Of a stretch of DNA of 64,000 nt, positions 35,086-42,708 are shown piece after piece. How positions within the stretch are numbered: the first letter of the stretch is position 1; each line of letters opens with the position of its first letter. Source of the DNA: Oceanihabitans iliipiscarium (lineage in GTDB: Bacteria; Bacteroidota; Bacteroidia; Flavobacteriales; Flavobacteriaceae). The notes under the pieces are model-generated. The model searched no databases. It saw only the letters and a program-made list of their open reading frames with translations, and was not told the DNA's origin. Made by a program: the position numbers and the translations under genes. The stretch is from NCBI RefSeq assembly GCF_042686125.1, contig NZ_JBHUOV010000001.1, positions 868,001-932,000 on the forward strand, in the 5' to 3' direction.

Positions 35086-35492
35086 TGTTTGATGAAGAAC
35101 ACCTTATAACGGAGCTTCAATTTAAGGCGATAAGAAGCTCTGGTAGTGGCGGGCAGCATGTTAATAAAGTGTCTTCAAAAATAGAATTAACTTTTAATCT
35201 TAATGCCTCATTAGTTTTAAACGACGAGCAAAAAAAACACTTAGCTGAAAAACTCAAAACGAGATTAACAAAAGAAAACATGCTTATTATTCAATGTGAT
35301 GAAAGTAGAAGTCAACACAAAAATAAAGCTTTAGCCATTCAACGGTTTTTAAATATCATTAAAGAAGGTTTGGTTGTTCCTAAAAAACGTAAGCCTACAA
35401 AAATCCCTAAAGCTGTTATTGCTAAACGTTTAAAAAGAAAGAGTATTCAATCCGATAAGAAGGCCAATCGTAAAAAACCAGATGTTGATTAA
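35085..35492 (+). CDS. arfB: ArfB-like peptidyl-tRNA hydrolase (ribosome rescue)
   Basis: A 135-residue class-I-release-factor-like protein with the catalytic GGQ motif in SSGSGGQHVNKVSSKIEL (about 19-36). It has no codon-recognition domain. The basic tail (KRKPTKIPKAVIAKRLKRKS and onward) matches the ArfB/YaeJ/ICT1 mode of entering the empty mRNA channel of stalled ribosomes. It overlaps the DUF4301 stop by one base and is the last gene of the operon. Confidence 0.92.
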   Translation: MFDEEHLITELQFKAIRSSGSGGQHVNKVSSKIELTFNLNASLVLNDEQKKHLAEKLKTRLTKENMLIIQCDESRSQHKNKALAIQRFLNIIKEGLVVPKKRKPTKIPKAVIAKRLKRKSIQSDKKANRKKPDVD

Positions 35493-35531
35493 TTATTCTA
35501 TTAAGAATTTAATTAAATCAAAAAACTCAAC

Positions 35532-35539
35532 TATCTTTG
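35532..35539 (+). promoter_or_regulatory. -7 promoter box of the TPP-riboswitch transcript
   Basis: TATCTTTG fits TAnnTTTG and would place the transcript start a few bases before the riboswitch. No clear -33 TTTG is visible. Confidence 0.6.
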
Positions 35540-35544
35540 CATCG

Positions 35545-35640
35545 TTCTCAAAAAAGGGGTGCTTTTTTAGCTTTGGCTAAAAAGGCTGAGATCATACCCA
35601 TTGAACCTAGAACAGGTAATGCTGTTTAGGAACCGAGCGT
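35545..35640 (+). ncRNA. TPP riboswitch (THI element)
   Basis: The conserved thiamine-pyrophosphate aptamer is readable. AGGGGTGC opens the P2 side, GGCTGAGATCATACCCA forms the pyrimidine-sensing arm, and GAACCTAGAACAGGTAATGCT forms the pyrophosphate-sensing arm. Closing strands run through to about 35640. Only a TonB-dependent receptor lies downstream, so the switch should turn off uptake of thiamine or a precursor when TPP is abundant. Confidence 0.93.
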
Positions 35641-35748
35641 TAAAATGGATGTTAAACATTTTACGATTTTATGCGCTCAAATAAAAATCAACTATTAACA
35701 AAAGAATAATGACCTCTTTTTATTCGATTATAATTTTATTTAATCGAT
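35641..35748 (+). promoter_or_regulatory. putative expression platform between the TPP aptamer and the receptor start
   Basis: Two inverted repeats are present. GAGCG (from 35635) pairs with CGCTC near 35675, enclosing TAAAAT/ATTTTA. TCGATTA (35724-35730) pairs with TAATCGA (35741-35747), ending one base before the ATG. The second could mask the initiation region. No T-rich terminator is evident, so translational control is likelier than termination. Confidence 0.4.
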
Positions 35749-37932
35749 ATGAAAAACCTATTTCTTTTTTTAACACTTTTAGTGTTATCAGTCAGTGCTA
35801 AAGCACAAGAAAAATCACAAGACACCACTAAAATTGAAATTTTAGATGAAGTTTTAGTTAAATCGGTTCGCGTTAACGCAACATCGCCAATTACGCACTC
35901 TAATGTGAGTCAAGAAGAGCTTGAGAAACGTAATCTCGGACAAGACATTCCTGTTTTATTAAACTACTTACCTTCAGTGGTTACCACTTCAGATGCAGGA
36001 GCTGGAGTAGGCTACACAGGCATTCGTATTCGTGGTATTAATGCACAATCTACGAACATTACCATTAATGGAATTCCTTATAATGATGCTGAATCTTTAG
36101 GGACTTTTTGGGTAAACTTAGGCGACTTTGCTTCAAGTGTAGAAAGCCTTCAATTACAGCGAGGAGTTGGAACTTCTACTAACGGTTCAGGTGCTTTTGG
36201 CGCAAGTATTAATATACTTACTGATGTCATTTCTGAAACTGCTAATGGAGAACTTTCTAATTCCTTTGGAAGTTATAATACTCGAAAACACACCTTAAAA
36301 TTTAGTACAGGAAAACTAAATAATCATTTTGAAATTGCTGGGCGTTTATCGCAAATAAAATCTGATGGTTATATTGATAGAGCTACGTCTGATTTAAAAT
36401 CATTTTTCTTACAAGGCGCTTATGTTGATGAGCATAGATTGATAAAAGCCATTACTTTTAGTGGACATGAAGTCACGTATCAATCTTGGAATGGTTTAGA
36501 AGATTTAGATCTTTTAGAAGATGATAGAACTTTTAATACTGCAGGAATGTACACAGATGAAGATGGTACTGTTAGGTTTCATGAAAATGAAGAAGATAAC
36601 TATAAACAAGACCACTATCAGTTACATTGGAATGAACGCATTAATAATAATTGGTCAACTAATTTAGGACTAAATTATACACATGGTCAAGGCTACTTTG
36701 AGCAATACAAAGAAGATGAAGATTTTGCAGATTATGATTTAGAAGAAGTGGTTATTGGAGGTGAAACCATTAATACCACAGATTTAATTCGTAGACGTTG
36801 GCTAGATAGTGATTTTTATGTTGTTAATGCTAACGTTAATTTTAAAAAGAATATGCTAAATATGGATTTTGGTGGTTCTTATAGTGTGCATGATGGAGAC
36901 CATTTTGGTGAAATTATTTGGGCAAGAAACGCCAGTAATAGTGAAATCAATGATCGTTATTACGATGGGAATGGAAATAAAAAGGATTTTAACGTGTTTA
37001 CGAAAGCCACAATTAAGTTGAATGAAAAGATTAGTCTTTTTGGTGATTTACAATGGCGTTTAGTTGACTATAAAACAACAGGGTTGACGTCAGATCGTTA
37101 TGAATTGAAAGTAGATGAAAATTACAGCTTTTTTAATCCGAAAGCTGGAATTACCTTTAAATTGAATGACTTAAATCATTTTTATTTCTCTTATGCTCGT
37201 GCGAATAGAGAACCAAATAGAGATGATTTTGAAAACAATGAAAATGTAAAACCAGAGCAGCTTAACGATTTTGAATTAGGATTTAGACATCAGTCTGACC
37301 GCTTTATAATTAACACGAATTTATACTATATGCATTACAATGAGCAATTGGTATTAACAGGAAATATTGATAATGTAGGTAATCCAATACGAACTAATAA
37401 TGGTGAAAGTTACCGTTTAGGGTTAGAAGTTGAAGCCGTAATTAATCCTTTAAAATGGCTAACTATTCAGCCAGCAATAACTTTAAGTTCTAACAAAAAC
37501 AAAAAGACTGTCGTCTTTCAAGATGGAAGTCTAACAGATTTAGGTGAAACCAATATTTCTTTTTCTCCTGAGCTTATTGCCTCAAACGCTCTAGTTTTTG
37601 AACCTTTAGACCATTTGCAAGTGTCGCTTTTAAGTAAGTATGTTGGCGAACAATTCATGGGAAATACAGATAGTGACGCTTCAAAATTAGACAGTTATTT
37701 TATTAATGATTTTAACATGTCTTACAAAATAGAGACGAATGCTTTTGTGAAATCTATTACTATTTCTGCGTTAGTTAATAATATTTTTAATGAAGAATAC
37801 ATTTCGAATGGATACTATTATACTTATGATGACACTTGGACAGTACCAGGAACGACAACAACTATTGAAGGCGCAGGGTTTTATCCTCAAGCCACTCGAA
37901 ATTTTTTAGTAGGTGCGACGTTAAAGTTTTAA
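35749..37932 (+). CDS. TonB-dependent receptor under TPP riboswitch control (probable thiamine/precursor uptake)
   Basis: A 727-residue outer-membrane receptor. It has a signal peptide (about 1-19) and a TonB-box-like region around IEILDEVLVKSVRV. The plug domain spans about 45-160 (QDIPVLLNYLPSVVTTSDAG, GIRIRGINAQSTNITINGIP, QLQRGVGTSTNGSGAFGASI). A barrel follows, ending ATRNFLVGATLKF. There is no carboxypeptidase-like N-domain. The upstream TPP riboswitch points to thiamine, thiamine phosphate or a pyrimidine precursor as substrate. No inner-membrane transporter (for example pnuT) is adjacent. Confidence 0.92.
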   Translation: MKNLFLFLTLLVLSVSAKAQEKSQDTTKIEILDEVLVKSVRVNATSPITHSNVSQEELEKRNLGQDIPVLLNYLPSVVTTSDAGAGVGYTGIRIRGINAQSTNITINGIPYNDAESLGTFWVNLGDFASSVESLQLQRGVGTSTNGSGAFGASINILTDVISETANGELSNSFGSYNTRKHTLKFSTGKLNNHFEIAGRLSQIKSDGYIDRATSDLKSFFLQGAYVDEHRLIKAITFSGHEVTYQSWNGLEDLDLLEDDRTFNTAGMYTDEDGTVRFHENEEDNYKQDHYQLHWNERINNNWSTNLGLNYTHGQGYFEQYKEDEDFADYDLEEVVIGGETINTTDLIRRRWLDSDFYVVNANVNFKKNMLNMDFGGSYSVHDGDHFGEIIWARNASNSEINDRYYDGNGNKKDFNVFTKATIKLNEKISLFGDLQWRLVDYKTTGLTSDRYELKVDENYSFFNPKAGITFKLNDLNHFYFSYARANREPNRDDFENNENVKPEQLNDFELGFRHQSDRFIINTNLYYMHYNEQLVLTGNIDNVGNPIRTNNGESYRLGLEVEAVINPLKWLTIQPAITLSSNKNKKTVVFQDGSLTDLGETNISFSPELIASNALVFEPLDHLQVSLLSKYVGEQFMGNTDSDASKLDSYFINDFNMSYKIETNAFVKSITISALVNNIFNEEYISNGYYYTYDDTWTVPGTTTTIEGAGFYPQATRNFLVGATLKF

Positions 37933-37957
37933 GTTGCTTCAACATTTTAACAACAAT

Positions 37958-37988
37958 AAAAAGCCATTCTATTAAAGAATGGCTTTTT
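37958..37988 (+). terminator. intrinsic terminator of the TPP-controlled receptor
   Basis: A 13-bp stem AAAAAGCCATTCT/AGAATGGCTTTTT (37958-37970 with 37976-37988) has a 5-base loop, 26 bases after the receptor stop. Confidence 0.88.
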
Positions 37989-38078
37989 GATTAACTAACA
38001 CTGCTATTAATTTTAAAACCCTTTTCAAATATAGTTAAATTTTAGACATATAGAAAATATTCTACAAATTATTTTTTT

Positions 38079-38170
38079 GCGAAAAGGATTGAGCATTTGT
38101 TGGAGCTCTTTTTGTTTACAAAAAAGCGACTTGTGAAAGCCTGGTTTCTAGCTAAGCTAGAAATTTGCCC
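38079..38170. repeat. intergenic hairpin repeat element, copy C (divergent)
   Basis: It starts GCGAAAAGGATTGAGC, has a CTTTTTGT/ACAAAAAAG hairpin, then GAAAGCC and a TTTCTAGCTAAGCTAGAAA palindrome, and ends at GCCC. The order of parts matches the elements at 29393 and 58121. Its end forms part of the stop codon of the minus-strand lipoprotein gene. Confidence 0.6.
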
Positions 38171-38610
38171 TAATTATTATACACTCTAATAATAGTGCCA
38201 CTGACTTCAACAAAATAAGGTTTTAAAGTATATTGGCCAGTAGTACCATCTTGAGCTTGCCCAGTTAGAATATCGTATTGATTAGTATCTGAACAACCAC
38301 AGGTGGCAATAACACCCTCGATTGTAAGTTTTGAGCAGGTCTGTAAAGCGTGGTTTGGGTCGCTTAATTCAAAAGCCAAATACGAGCTTCCTGAATAATA
38401 AACAACAATACCGTTAAGTCCATATTCTTCAATTACTTCATGATTTCCTGGAAATTGTAGGCTGCTGTATTGAGGGAAGTTCGTATTAATAGTTGAGCCT
38501 GTGTCAAAATTTTGCTCAGGTAAATATTCGTTAGTCCTAGATGTATCATCATTTTTACTGCAAGACAGTGTTATAAACCCTATAAATACTATTAAAATCA
38601 ATTTTTTCAT
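38170..38610 (-). CDS. small lipoprotein, possibly a degenerate Rieske-fold protein
   Basis: A 146-residue lipoprotein (MKKLILIVFIGFITLSCSKN, lipobox Cys17). The mature part contains YLAFELSDPNHALQTC, LTIEGVIATCGCSDTNQYD and TLKPYFVEVSGTIIRVYN. The spacing and strands look like the Rieske-like lipoproteins common in Bacteroidota, but the full CxH...CxxH ligand set is not present, so a bound [2Fe-2S] cluster is unlikely. Function is unknown. Its stop codon lies at the edge of an intergenic repeat. Confidence 0.65.
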   Translation of the reverse strand: MKKLILIVFIGFITLSCSKNDDTSRTNEYLPEQNFDTGSTINTNFPQYSSLQFPGNHEVIEEYGLNGIVVYYSGSSYLAFELSDPNHALQTCSKLTIEGVIATCGCSDTNQYDILTGQAQDGTTGQYTLKPYFVEVSGTIIRVYNN

Positions 38611-38666
38611 GGCTATTTTTTTTCTGTTGCAAGGTACAAAAAAAGTGCATTGCGTTAAATATTTTG

Positions 38667-38674
38667 TATATTTG
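38667..38674 (+). promoter_or_regulatory. -7 promoter box of greA
   Basis: TATATTTG fits TAnnTTTG perfectly. The predicted start of transcription is about 38680, directly before the leader hairpin. No clear -33 TTTG was found. Confidence 0.65.
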
Positions 38675-38677
38675 TAT

Positions 38678-38708
38678 CACAATCTCGTGATCGCGGGATT
38701 TTTTGTGT
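38678..38708 (+). terminator. terminator-like hairpin in the greA leader
   Basis: AATCTCG (38681-38687) pairs with CGGGATT (38694-38700; one G-U), loop TGATCG, followed by four more T. Outer CAC...GTG bases can extend the stem. It sits between the greA promoter and start codon, so it could act as an attenuator. Confidence 0.6.
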
Positions 38709-38758
38709 TTATATGCTAAATGCAACAAGCATAAGTGTTTAATATTAACGATGAAGTT

Positions 38759-39232
38759 ATGAGTAAAGTATCTTATTATACCGCAGAAGGATTAAAAAAA
38801 CTTAGAGATGAGCTAAAGCAGCTTAAAGATGTAGAGCGTGTAAATGCTTCAAAAGCGATTGCTGAAGCTAGAGATAAAGGCGATTTGAGTGAGAATGCAG
38901 AATATGATGCCGCAAAAGAAGCTCAAGGCATGTTAGAAATGCGTATTTCTAAATTAGAAGATCAGCTAGCAGGAGCGCGTTTAATAGACGAGTCGCAAAT
39001 GGACACTTCTAAAATTCTAGTACTTTCTAAAGTAAAAATTAAAAATCAAACCAATGGCATGGAAATGCTATATACTCTCGTTGCAGATGGAGAAGCTGAT
39101 TTAGCAGCAGGTAAAATATCTGTGAATTCACCTATAGGTAAGGGCTTATTAGGAAAATCTGTAGGAGAGGTTGCTGAGATTCAAGTGCCAAATGGTGTGA
39201 TGAAATTTGATATTATAGAAATTTCAAGATAA
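38759..39232 (+). CDS. greA: transcription elongation factor GreA
   Basis: 157 residues from MSKVSYYTAEGLKKLRDELK. The N-terminal coiled coil (about 10-75) carries the acidic tip EARDKGDLSENAEYDAAKEA. The C-terminal FKBP-like domain (about 80-157) contains PIGKGLLGKSVGE. GreA rescues backtracked RNA polymerase by stimulating transcript cleavage. The frame is open upstream from a GTG at 38735, but the ATG at 38759 gives the standard length. The leader contains a terminator-like hairpin. Confidence 0.96.
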   Translation: MSKVSYYTAEGLKKLRDELKQLKDVERVNASKAIAEARDKGDLSENAEYDAAKEAQGMLEMRISKLEDQLAGARLIDESQMDTSKILVLSKVKIKNQTNGMEMLYTLVADGEADLAAGKISVNSPIGKGLLGKSVGEVAEIQVPNGVMKFDIIEISR

Positions 39233-39254
39233 AACGAGTTGATATAATTTTGTT

Positions 39255-39283
39255 AAAAGATTCTTGTTCGCAGGAATCTTTTT
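39255..39283 (+). terminator. intrinsic terminator of greA
   Basis: AAAAGATTC (39255-39263) pairs with GAATCTTTT (39274-39282), followed by T, 22 bases after the greA stop. Confidence 0.8.
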
Positions 39284-39309
39284 ATATTTACAGCTATAGA
39301 AAATAATAA

Positions 39310-39699
39310 ATGGCTTCTATTTTTACAAAAATTGTTCAAGGTGAAATCCCTTGTTATAAGGTGGCAGAAACTGAAGATTTTTTAGCGTTTTTGGATGTAA
39401 ATCCTAATGCTAAAGGACACACCTTGTGTATTCCCAAAAAGGAAGTTGATAAGATTTTTGATTTAGATGAAGCGACTTATAGTGGTCTAATGCAATTTTC
39501 TAGACGTGTAGCTATAGCTCTAGAAAAGGCAGTACCATGTAAGCGTGTAGGTGTTTCGGTTATAGGATTAGAAGTGCCTCATGTTCATGTGCATTTGATT
39601 CCGTTAAACTCTATGGAAGATGCACGATTTCTTCAGAAAGTGAAATTATCTACAGAAGAGTTTCAAGAGGTAGCAAAAACGATTCAATCTTATTTGTAG
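39310..39699 (+). CDS. HIT family nucleotide-binding protein
   Basis: A 129-residue histidine-triad protein. It starts ASIFTKIVQGEIPCYKVAET. The catalytic HxHxH is in VPHVHVHLIPLN (about 100-111), with FLDVNPNAKGHTLCIPKKE upstream. Such proteins hydrolyse nucleoside phosphoramidates or dinucleotides. Its 3' end overlaps the convergent zinc-ribbon membrane protein gene by 10 bases. Confidence 0.93.
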   Translation: MASIFTKIVQGEIPCYKVAETEDFLAFLDVNPNAKGHTLCIPKKEVDKIFDLDEATYSGLMQFSRRVAIALEKAVPCKRVGVSVIGLEVPHVHVHLIPLNSMEDARFLQKVKLSTEEFQEVAKTIQSYL

Positions 39700-40037
39700 C
39701 CAATCACAACAGCTACTCCAGCAATTATTAATATTCCTAAAAGAGCGATAAGAAGCCAAGCTTTCTTTTTTAACTTTATAGACGACTTTTTTGGTGTAAA
39801 GGCTTTTCGTTGATATTCAAAAACACGCTCAATATCATCTGTCCACATAACAGGATATATAATTGTGTTACACGTTTTACATTCTATTTCTTGGGTAGTT
39901 TCATCTGTAATGGATTTGTACAGTGTTGTTTCTTTAAACTTTTGTTTAAATGTTAATTGTAATCCATTAGTGTTATAACATTCTGGACAATTATTATTTA
40001 ATTTAATTTCTTTTATGGTAATGAGTTTCTCTGCCAT
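39690..40037 (-). CDS. zinc-ribbon protein with C-terminal membrane anchor
   Basis: A 115-residue protein that I do not assign to a named family. Two CxxC pairs (Cys17/Cys20 in NNCPEC and Cys53/Cys56 in ECKTC) form a likely zinc ribbon. A basic stretch (KKSSIKLKKKA) is followed by a single C-terminal membrane helix (about 91-113). The topology would leave the ribbon in the cytoplasm. It follows the histidine kinase gene by 11 bases on the same strand, so the two are probably co-transcribed. Confidence 0.75.
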   Translation of the reverse strand: MAEKLITIKEIKLNNNCPECYNTNGLQLTFKQKFKETTLYKSITDETTQEIECKTCNTIIYPVMWTDDIERVFEYQRKAFTPKKSSIKLKKKAWLLIALLGILIIAGVAVVIGYK

Positions 40038-40048
40038 AAGTTATTATT

Positions 40049-41224
40049 TTAAATACTTTTAAGGGCAATCTCCATTGTTGTGCCAGTACCAATTTCAGAA
40101 TTCAAAACTTTTATTTTACCATGATGAAATTCTTCAATGATACGCTTTGCTAAAGAAAGACCTAAGCCCCAACCTCGTTTTTTTGTGGTATAACCAGGTT
40201 CAAAAATAGCTTTAAATTGATTTTTATTCAAGCCTTTTCCAGTATCTGATACTTGAATACTAACATTGTTTTCTAATGGTATAATTTCAATTTTAAGTTG
40301 ACCTTTCCCTTTCATTGCATCAATTGCATTCTTAACTAAATTCTCTATAGTCCAACTGTATAATTGTTTGTTTAAATTTACAAATATTTTATGATCAGGT
40401 ATTATAATTTCAAATTCAATTAGTTTAGAAGACCTTGTTTTAAGGTAATCGTATGAAGCTAATGTTTCGGCAACAATATCGGTTTTCTCTAATATAGGAA
40501 GAGAACCAATTTTACTAAAACGTTCTGTAATAGTTTGTAATCTGCTTATGTCTTTTTCTATTTCTTTTATATATTCTGGATTGGTGTTTTCAGTTTTTAG
40601 AATTTCTGCCCAACCAATAAGAGATGATAATGGAGTGCCAATTTGATGCGCAGTTTCTTTAGCCATTCCGGACCATAATTTGTTTTCAGCAGCAGTTTTA
40701 GAGCTTCGATAAAAAAAGTAAACAACAGCTCCAAATAGTATTATAATTAGTAATAAGGCTAGAGGATAATATTTTAACTTGTTAAGTAAAGGTGAATTAC
40801 CATAATATAAGGTTTGATTAATTTGTTTTATTTTAATTGGTGTGTTCTCTTCACTAAACTGCTTCACTAACTTGTTTAAATTATTTTTGACATAAATAGA
40901 ATCTGCTTTTGTGCCTTTACCAATATTACTATAAGTGTAAATAGAAGAATCTTTATTAATGACAAGTATAGGAGTTGATTTGTTACTAGAAAGGATTTTA
41001 AAAATTAAATCGGTGTTTATATTGATGTTTTCTTCAATTGGATTCTCATCTATTACTTTTAATAATTCATTTTGTGCAAAGGACCAATTCTCCATTTTAA
41101 CACGTTCTTCAGCTTTAAATTTTTGAACAAAAACGTAGGTGTTCCATAGGATAAGAGAGATTATAGCAAAAGAAGCGATGACAATTATCCAACGAATTAA
41201 ATTTCTATTTTTTGAAAAACCCAT
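40049..41224 (-). CDS. membrane sensor histidine kinase (orphan)
   Basis: A 391-residue kinase with membrane helices at about 11-33 and 152-171 and a periplasmic sensor of about 115 residues between them. The H-box is AKETAHQIGTPLSSL (His193). The N-box NLVKNAIDAM, the G1 box VSDTGKGLN and the G2 box GWGLGLSLAKRI are all present. No response regulator gene lies next to it, so the partner is elsewhere. A small zinc-ribbon membrane protein follows on the same strand. Confidence 0.92.
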   Translation of the reverse strand: MGFSKNRNLIRWIIVIASFAIISLILWNTYVFVQKFKAEERVKMENWSFAQNELLKVIDENPIEENININTDLIFKILSSNKSTPILVINKDSSIYTYSNIGKGTKADSIYVKNNLNKLVKQFSEENTPIKIKQINQTLYYGNSPLLNKLKYYPLALLLIIILFGAVVYFFYRSSKTAAENKLWSGMAKETAHQIGTPLSSLIGWAEILKTENTNPEYIKEIEKDISRLQTITERFSKIGSLPILEKTDIVAETLASYDYLKTRSSKLIEFEIIIPDHKIFVNLNKQLYSWTIENLVKNAIDAMKGKGQLKIEIIPLENNVSIQVSDTGKGLNKNQFKAIFEPGYTTKKRGWGLGLSLAKRIIEEFHHGKIKVLNSEIGTGTTMEIALKSI

Positions 41225-41318
41225 ATGATCTCATTTACAACCTGTAATATAATGTAAATCTGTTAATAATATTGTATTAGCTTTTTTCAAATCGTTTTTT
41301 GTTCTTTATTAAAATGCA

Positions 41319-41326
41319 TAGTTTTG
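41319..41326 (+). promoter_or_regulatory. -7 promoter box of the flavin reductase gene
   Basis: TAGTTTTG fits TAnnTTTG; a TTTG at 41298-41301 lies 17 bases upstream. The position just before 41344 argues against the upstream in-frame ATGs as translation starts. Confidence 0.55.
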
Positions 41327-41343
41327 TAAAAATTAAAGCACAC

Positions 41344-42213
41344 ATGATATCCTTCGAGCCTAAAGATCTTTCAACTGGCAAATTGCATGCTTATTTATTA
41401 AGTGCAGTTGCACCAAGACCAATTGCTTTTGCTAGTACTATGGATGAAAAAGGGAATCCAAATTTATCACCATTTAGTTTCTTTAATGTATTTAGTGCCA
41501 ACCCTCCAATTATGATATTTTCTCCTGCACGTCGTGTAAGAAATAATACCATAAAGCATACCTTACAAAACGTTGAGAAGACCAAGGAAGTCGTAATAAA
41601 TGTAGTGAGTTATGATATTGTGCACCAAATGTCTTTAAGTAGTACTGAGTATCCTGAAGCTGTAAATGAGTTTAATAAAGCTGGATTAACCATGCTAGAA
41701 TCAGATATTGTAAAGCCGTTTCGCGTTGCAGAATCTCCAGTACAATTTGAATGTAAGGTTAACGAAATTATTAAATTAGGTCAAGAAGGTGGTGCGGGAA
41801 ATTTAGTGATATGTGAAGTTGTAAAATTGCATATTTCTAAGGAGGTTTTAAACGAAGACGATTCTATTAATCAAGAACAACTAGATTTAGTTGCTAGAGC
41901 TGGAGGAAGCTATTATAGTCGTGCAAAAAACGGCTTTTTTGAAATCCCTAAACCCTTGTCAACTCTAGGTATAGGCGTTGATAATTTTCCTGAAAGTATT
42001 AAGAATAGTATGATTTTAACAGGAAACGATTTAGGGATGTTAGGGAATGTTGAAGCTTTGCCTTCTAAACAAGACATAGATGCTTTTGTAAATGAAATTA
42101 GTGAACGCTATCCAGATATAAAAAGTAAAACACATAGAGAAAAACACAAAATTGCCAAAAACTATTTAAGTTATGGCGATGTAGATAGTGCATGGAAATT
42201 GCTATTATCGTAA
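41344..42213 (+). CDS. flavin reductase family (FMN-binding split-barrel) protein
   Basis: About 289 residues from MISFEPKDLSTGKLHAYLLS. The FMN-binding split barrel (about 10-200) contains VAPRPIAFASTMDEKGNPNL, SPFSFFNVFSANPPIMIFSP and NLVICEVVKLHIS. The C-terminal 85 residues are helical and typical of the longer members in Bacteroidota. The reaction is unknown beyond probable flavin binding. Two in-frame ATGs upstream (41299, 41314) are rejected because they precede the promoter. DUF3127 follows. Confidence 0.88.
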   Translation: MISFEPKDLSTGKLHAYLLSAVAPRPIAFASTMDEKGNPNLSPFSFFNVFSANPPIMIFSPARRVRNNTIKHTLQNVEKTKEVVINVVSYDIVHQMSLSSTEYPEAVNEFNKAGLTMLESDIVKPFRVAESPVQFECKVNEIIKLGQEGGAGNLVICEVVKLHISKEVLNEDDSINQEQLDLVARAGGSYYSRAKNGFFEIPKPLSTLGIGVDNFPESIKNSMILTGNDLGMLGNVEALPSKQDIDAFVNEISERYPDIKSKTHREKHKIAKNYLSYGDVDSAWKLLLS

Positions 42214-42246
42214 TAAAACAATAAAAATTGAATCAAATAAATAATA

Positions 42247-42624
42247 ATGGAAGTACAAGGTAAAGTAAAAATGATTGGAGAAACTCAAACTTTTGGAAGT
42301 AATGGGTTTAGAAAAAGAGAGCTAGTGGTAACAACTGAAGAACAATATCCTCAACATATTTTAGTAGAATTTGTTCAAGATAAGACTGATCTTTTAAATA
42401 ACTATCAAGTTGGGCAATCTGTAAAGATTAGTATTAACTTGCGTGGTAGAGAATGGGTAAATCCTCAAGGAGAAACGAAATACTTTAATTCTGTACAAGG
42501 CTGGAGAATTGAAAGCTTACAATCTGATGCTCCAACTGGAGATATGCCTCCAATACCACCAGCTGATGCTTTTGAACCAGCAACTAATTTGAATGAAGAC
42601 GATCATGATGATTTACCATTCTAA
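42247..42624 (+). CDS. DUF3127 protein with SSB-like acidic C-terminal tip
   Basis: A 125-residue protein. Residues about 1-95 match DUF3127 and look like an OB-fold (MEVQGKVKMIGETQTFGSNG, KISINLRGREWVNPQGETKY). A Pro-rich linker (PPIPPADAFEP) leads to DDHDDLPF at the extreme C-terminus, nearly the same as the DDDLPF tip of SSB encoded at 6602. In SSB this tip recruits replication and repair proteins. The family is widespread in Bacteroidota with no defined role. A terminator follows. Confidence 0.88.
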   Translation: MEVQGKVKMIGETQTFGSNGFRKRELVVTTEEQYPQHILVEFVQDKTDLLNNYQVGQSVKISINLRGREWVNPQGETKYFNSVQGWRIESLQSDAPTGDMPPIPPADAFEPATNLNEDDHDDLPF

Positions 42625-42647
42625 ATAATAGTTAAAAATTTAAAACC

Positions 42648-42678
42648 ACCTCAATATTGAAAAGTATTGAGGTTTTTT
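42648..42678 (+). terminator. intrinsic terminator after the DUF3127 gene
   Basis: ACCTCAATA (42648-42656) pairs with TATTGAGGT (42665-42673), followed by a T run. Confidence 0.85.
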
Positions 42679-42708
42679 ATTTTTAATAAAATAGTTTAAT
42701 TTCCTACC

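Noticed and set aside
38501..38719. 72-codon plus-strand frame ahead of greA
   Set aside because: It starts antisense in the lipoprotein gene and runs across the greA promoter and leader hairpin, so it is unlikely to be translated.
41299..41343. Upstream in-frame ATGs of the flavin reductase gene
   Set aside because: They lie before or within the predicted promoter; the family N-terminus begins at the ATG at 41344.
41838..41846. AAGGAGG sequences inside genes (also near 6352)
   Set aside because: They resemble Shine-Dalgarno sites but are internal to coding regions with no start codon of a real gene nearby; Bacteroidota ribosomes largely ignore such sites.
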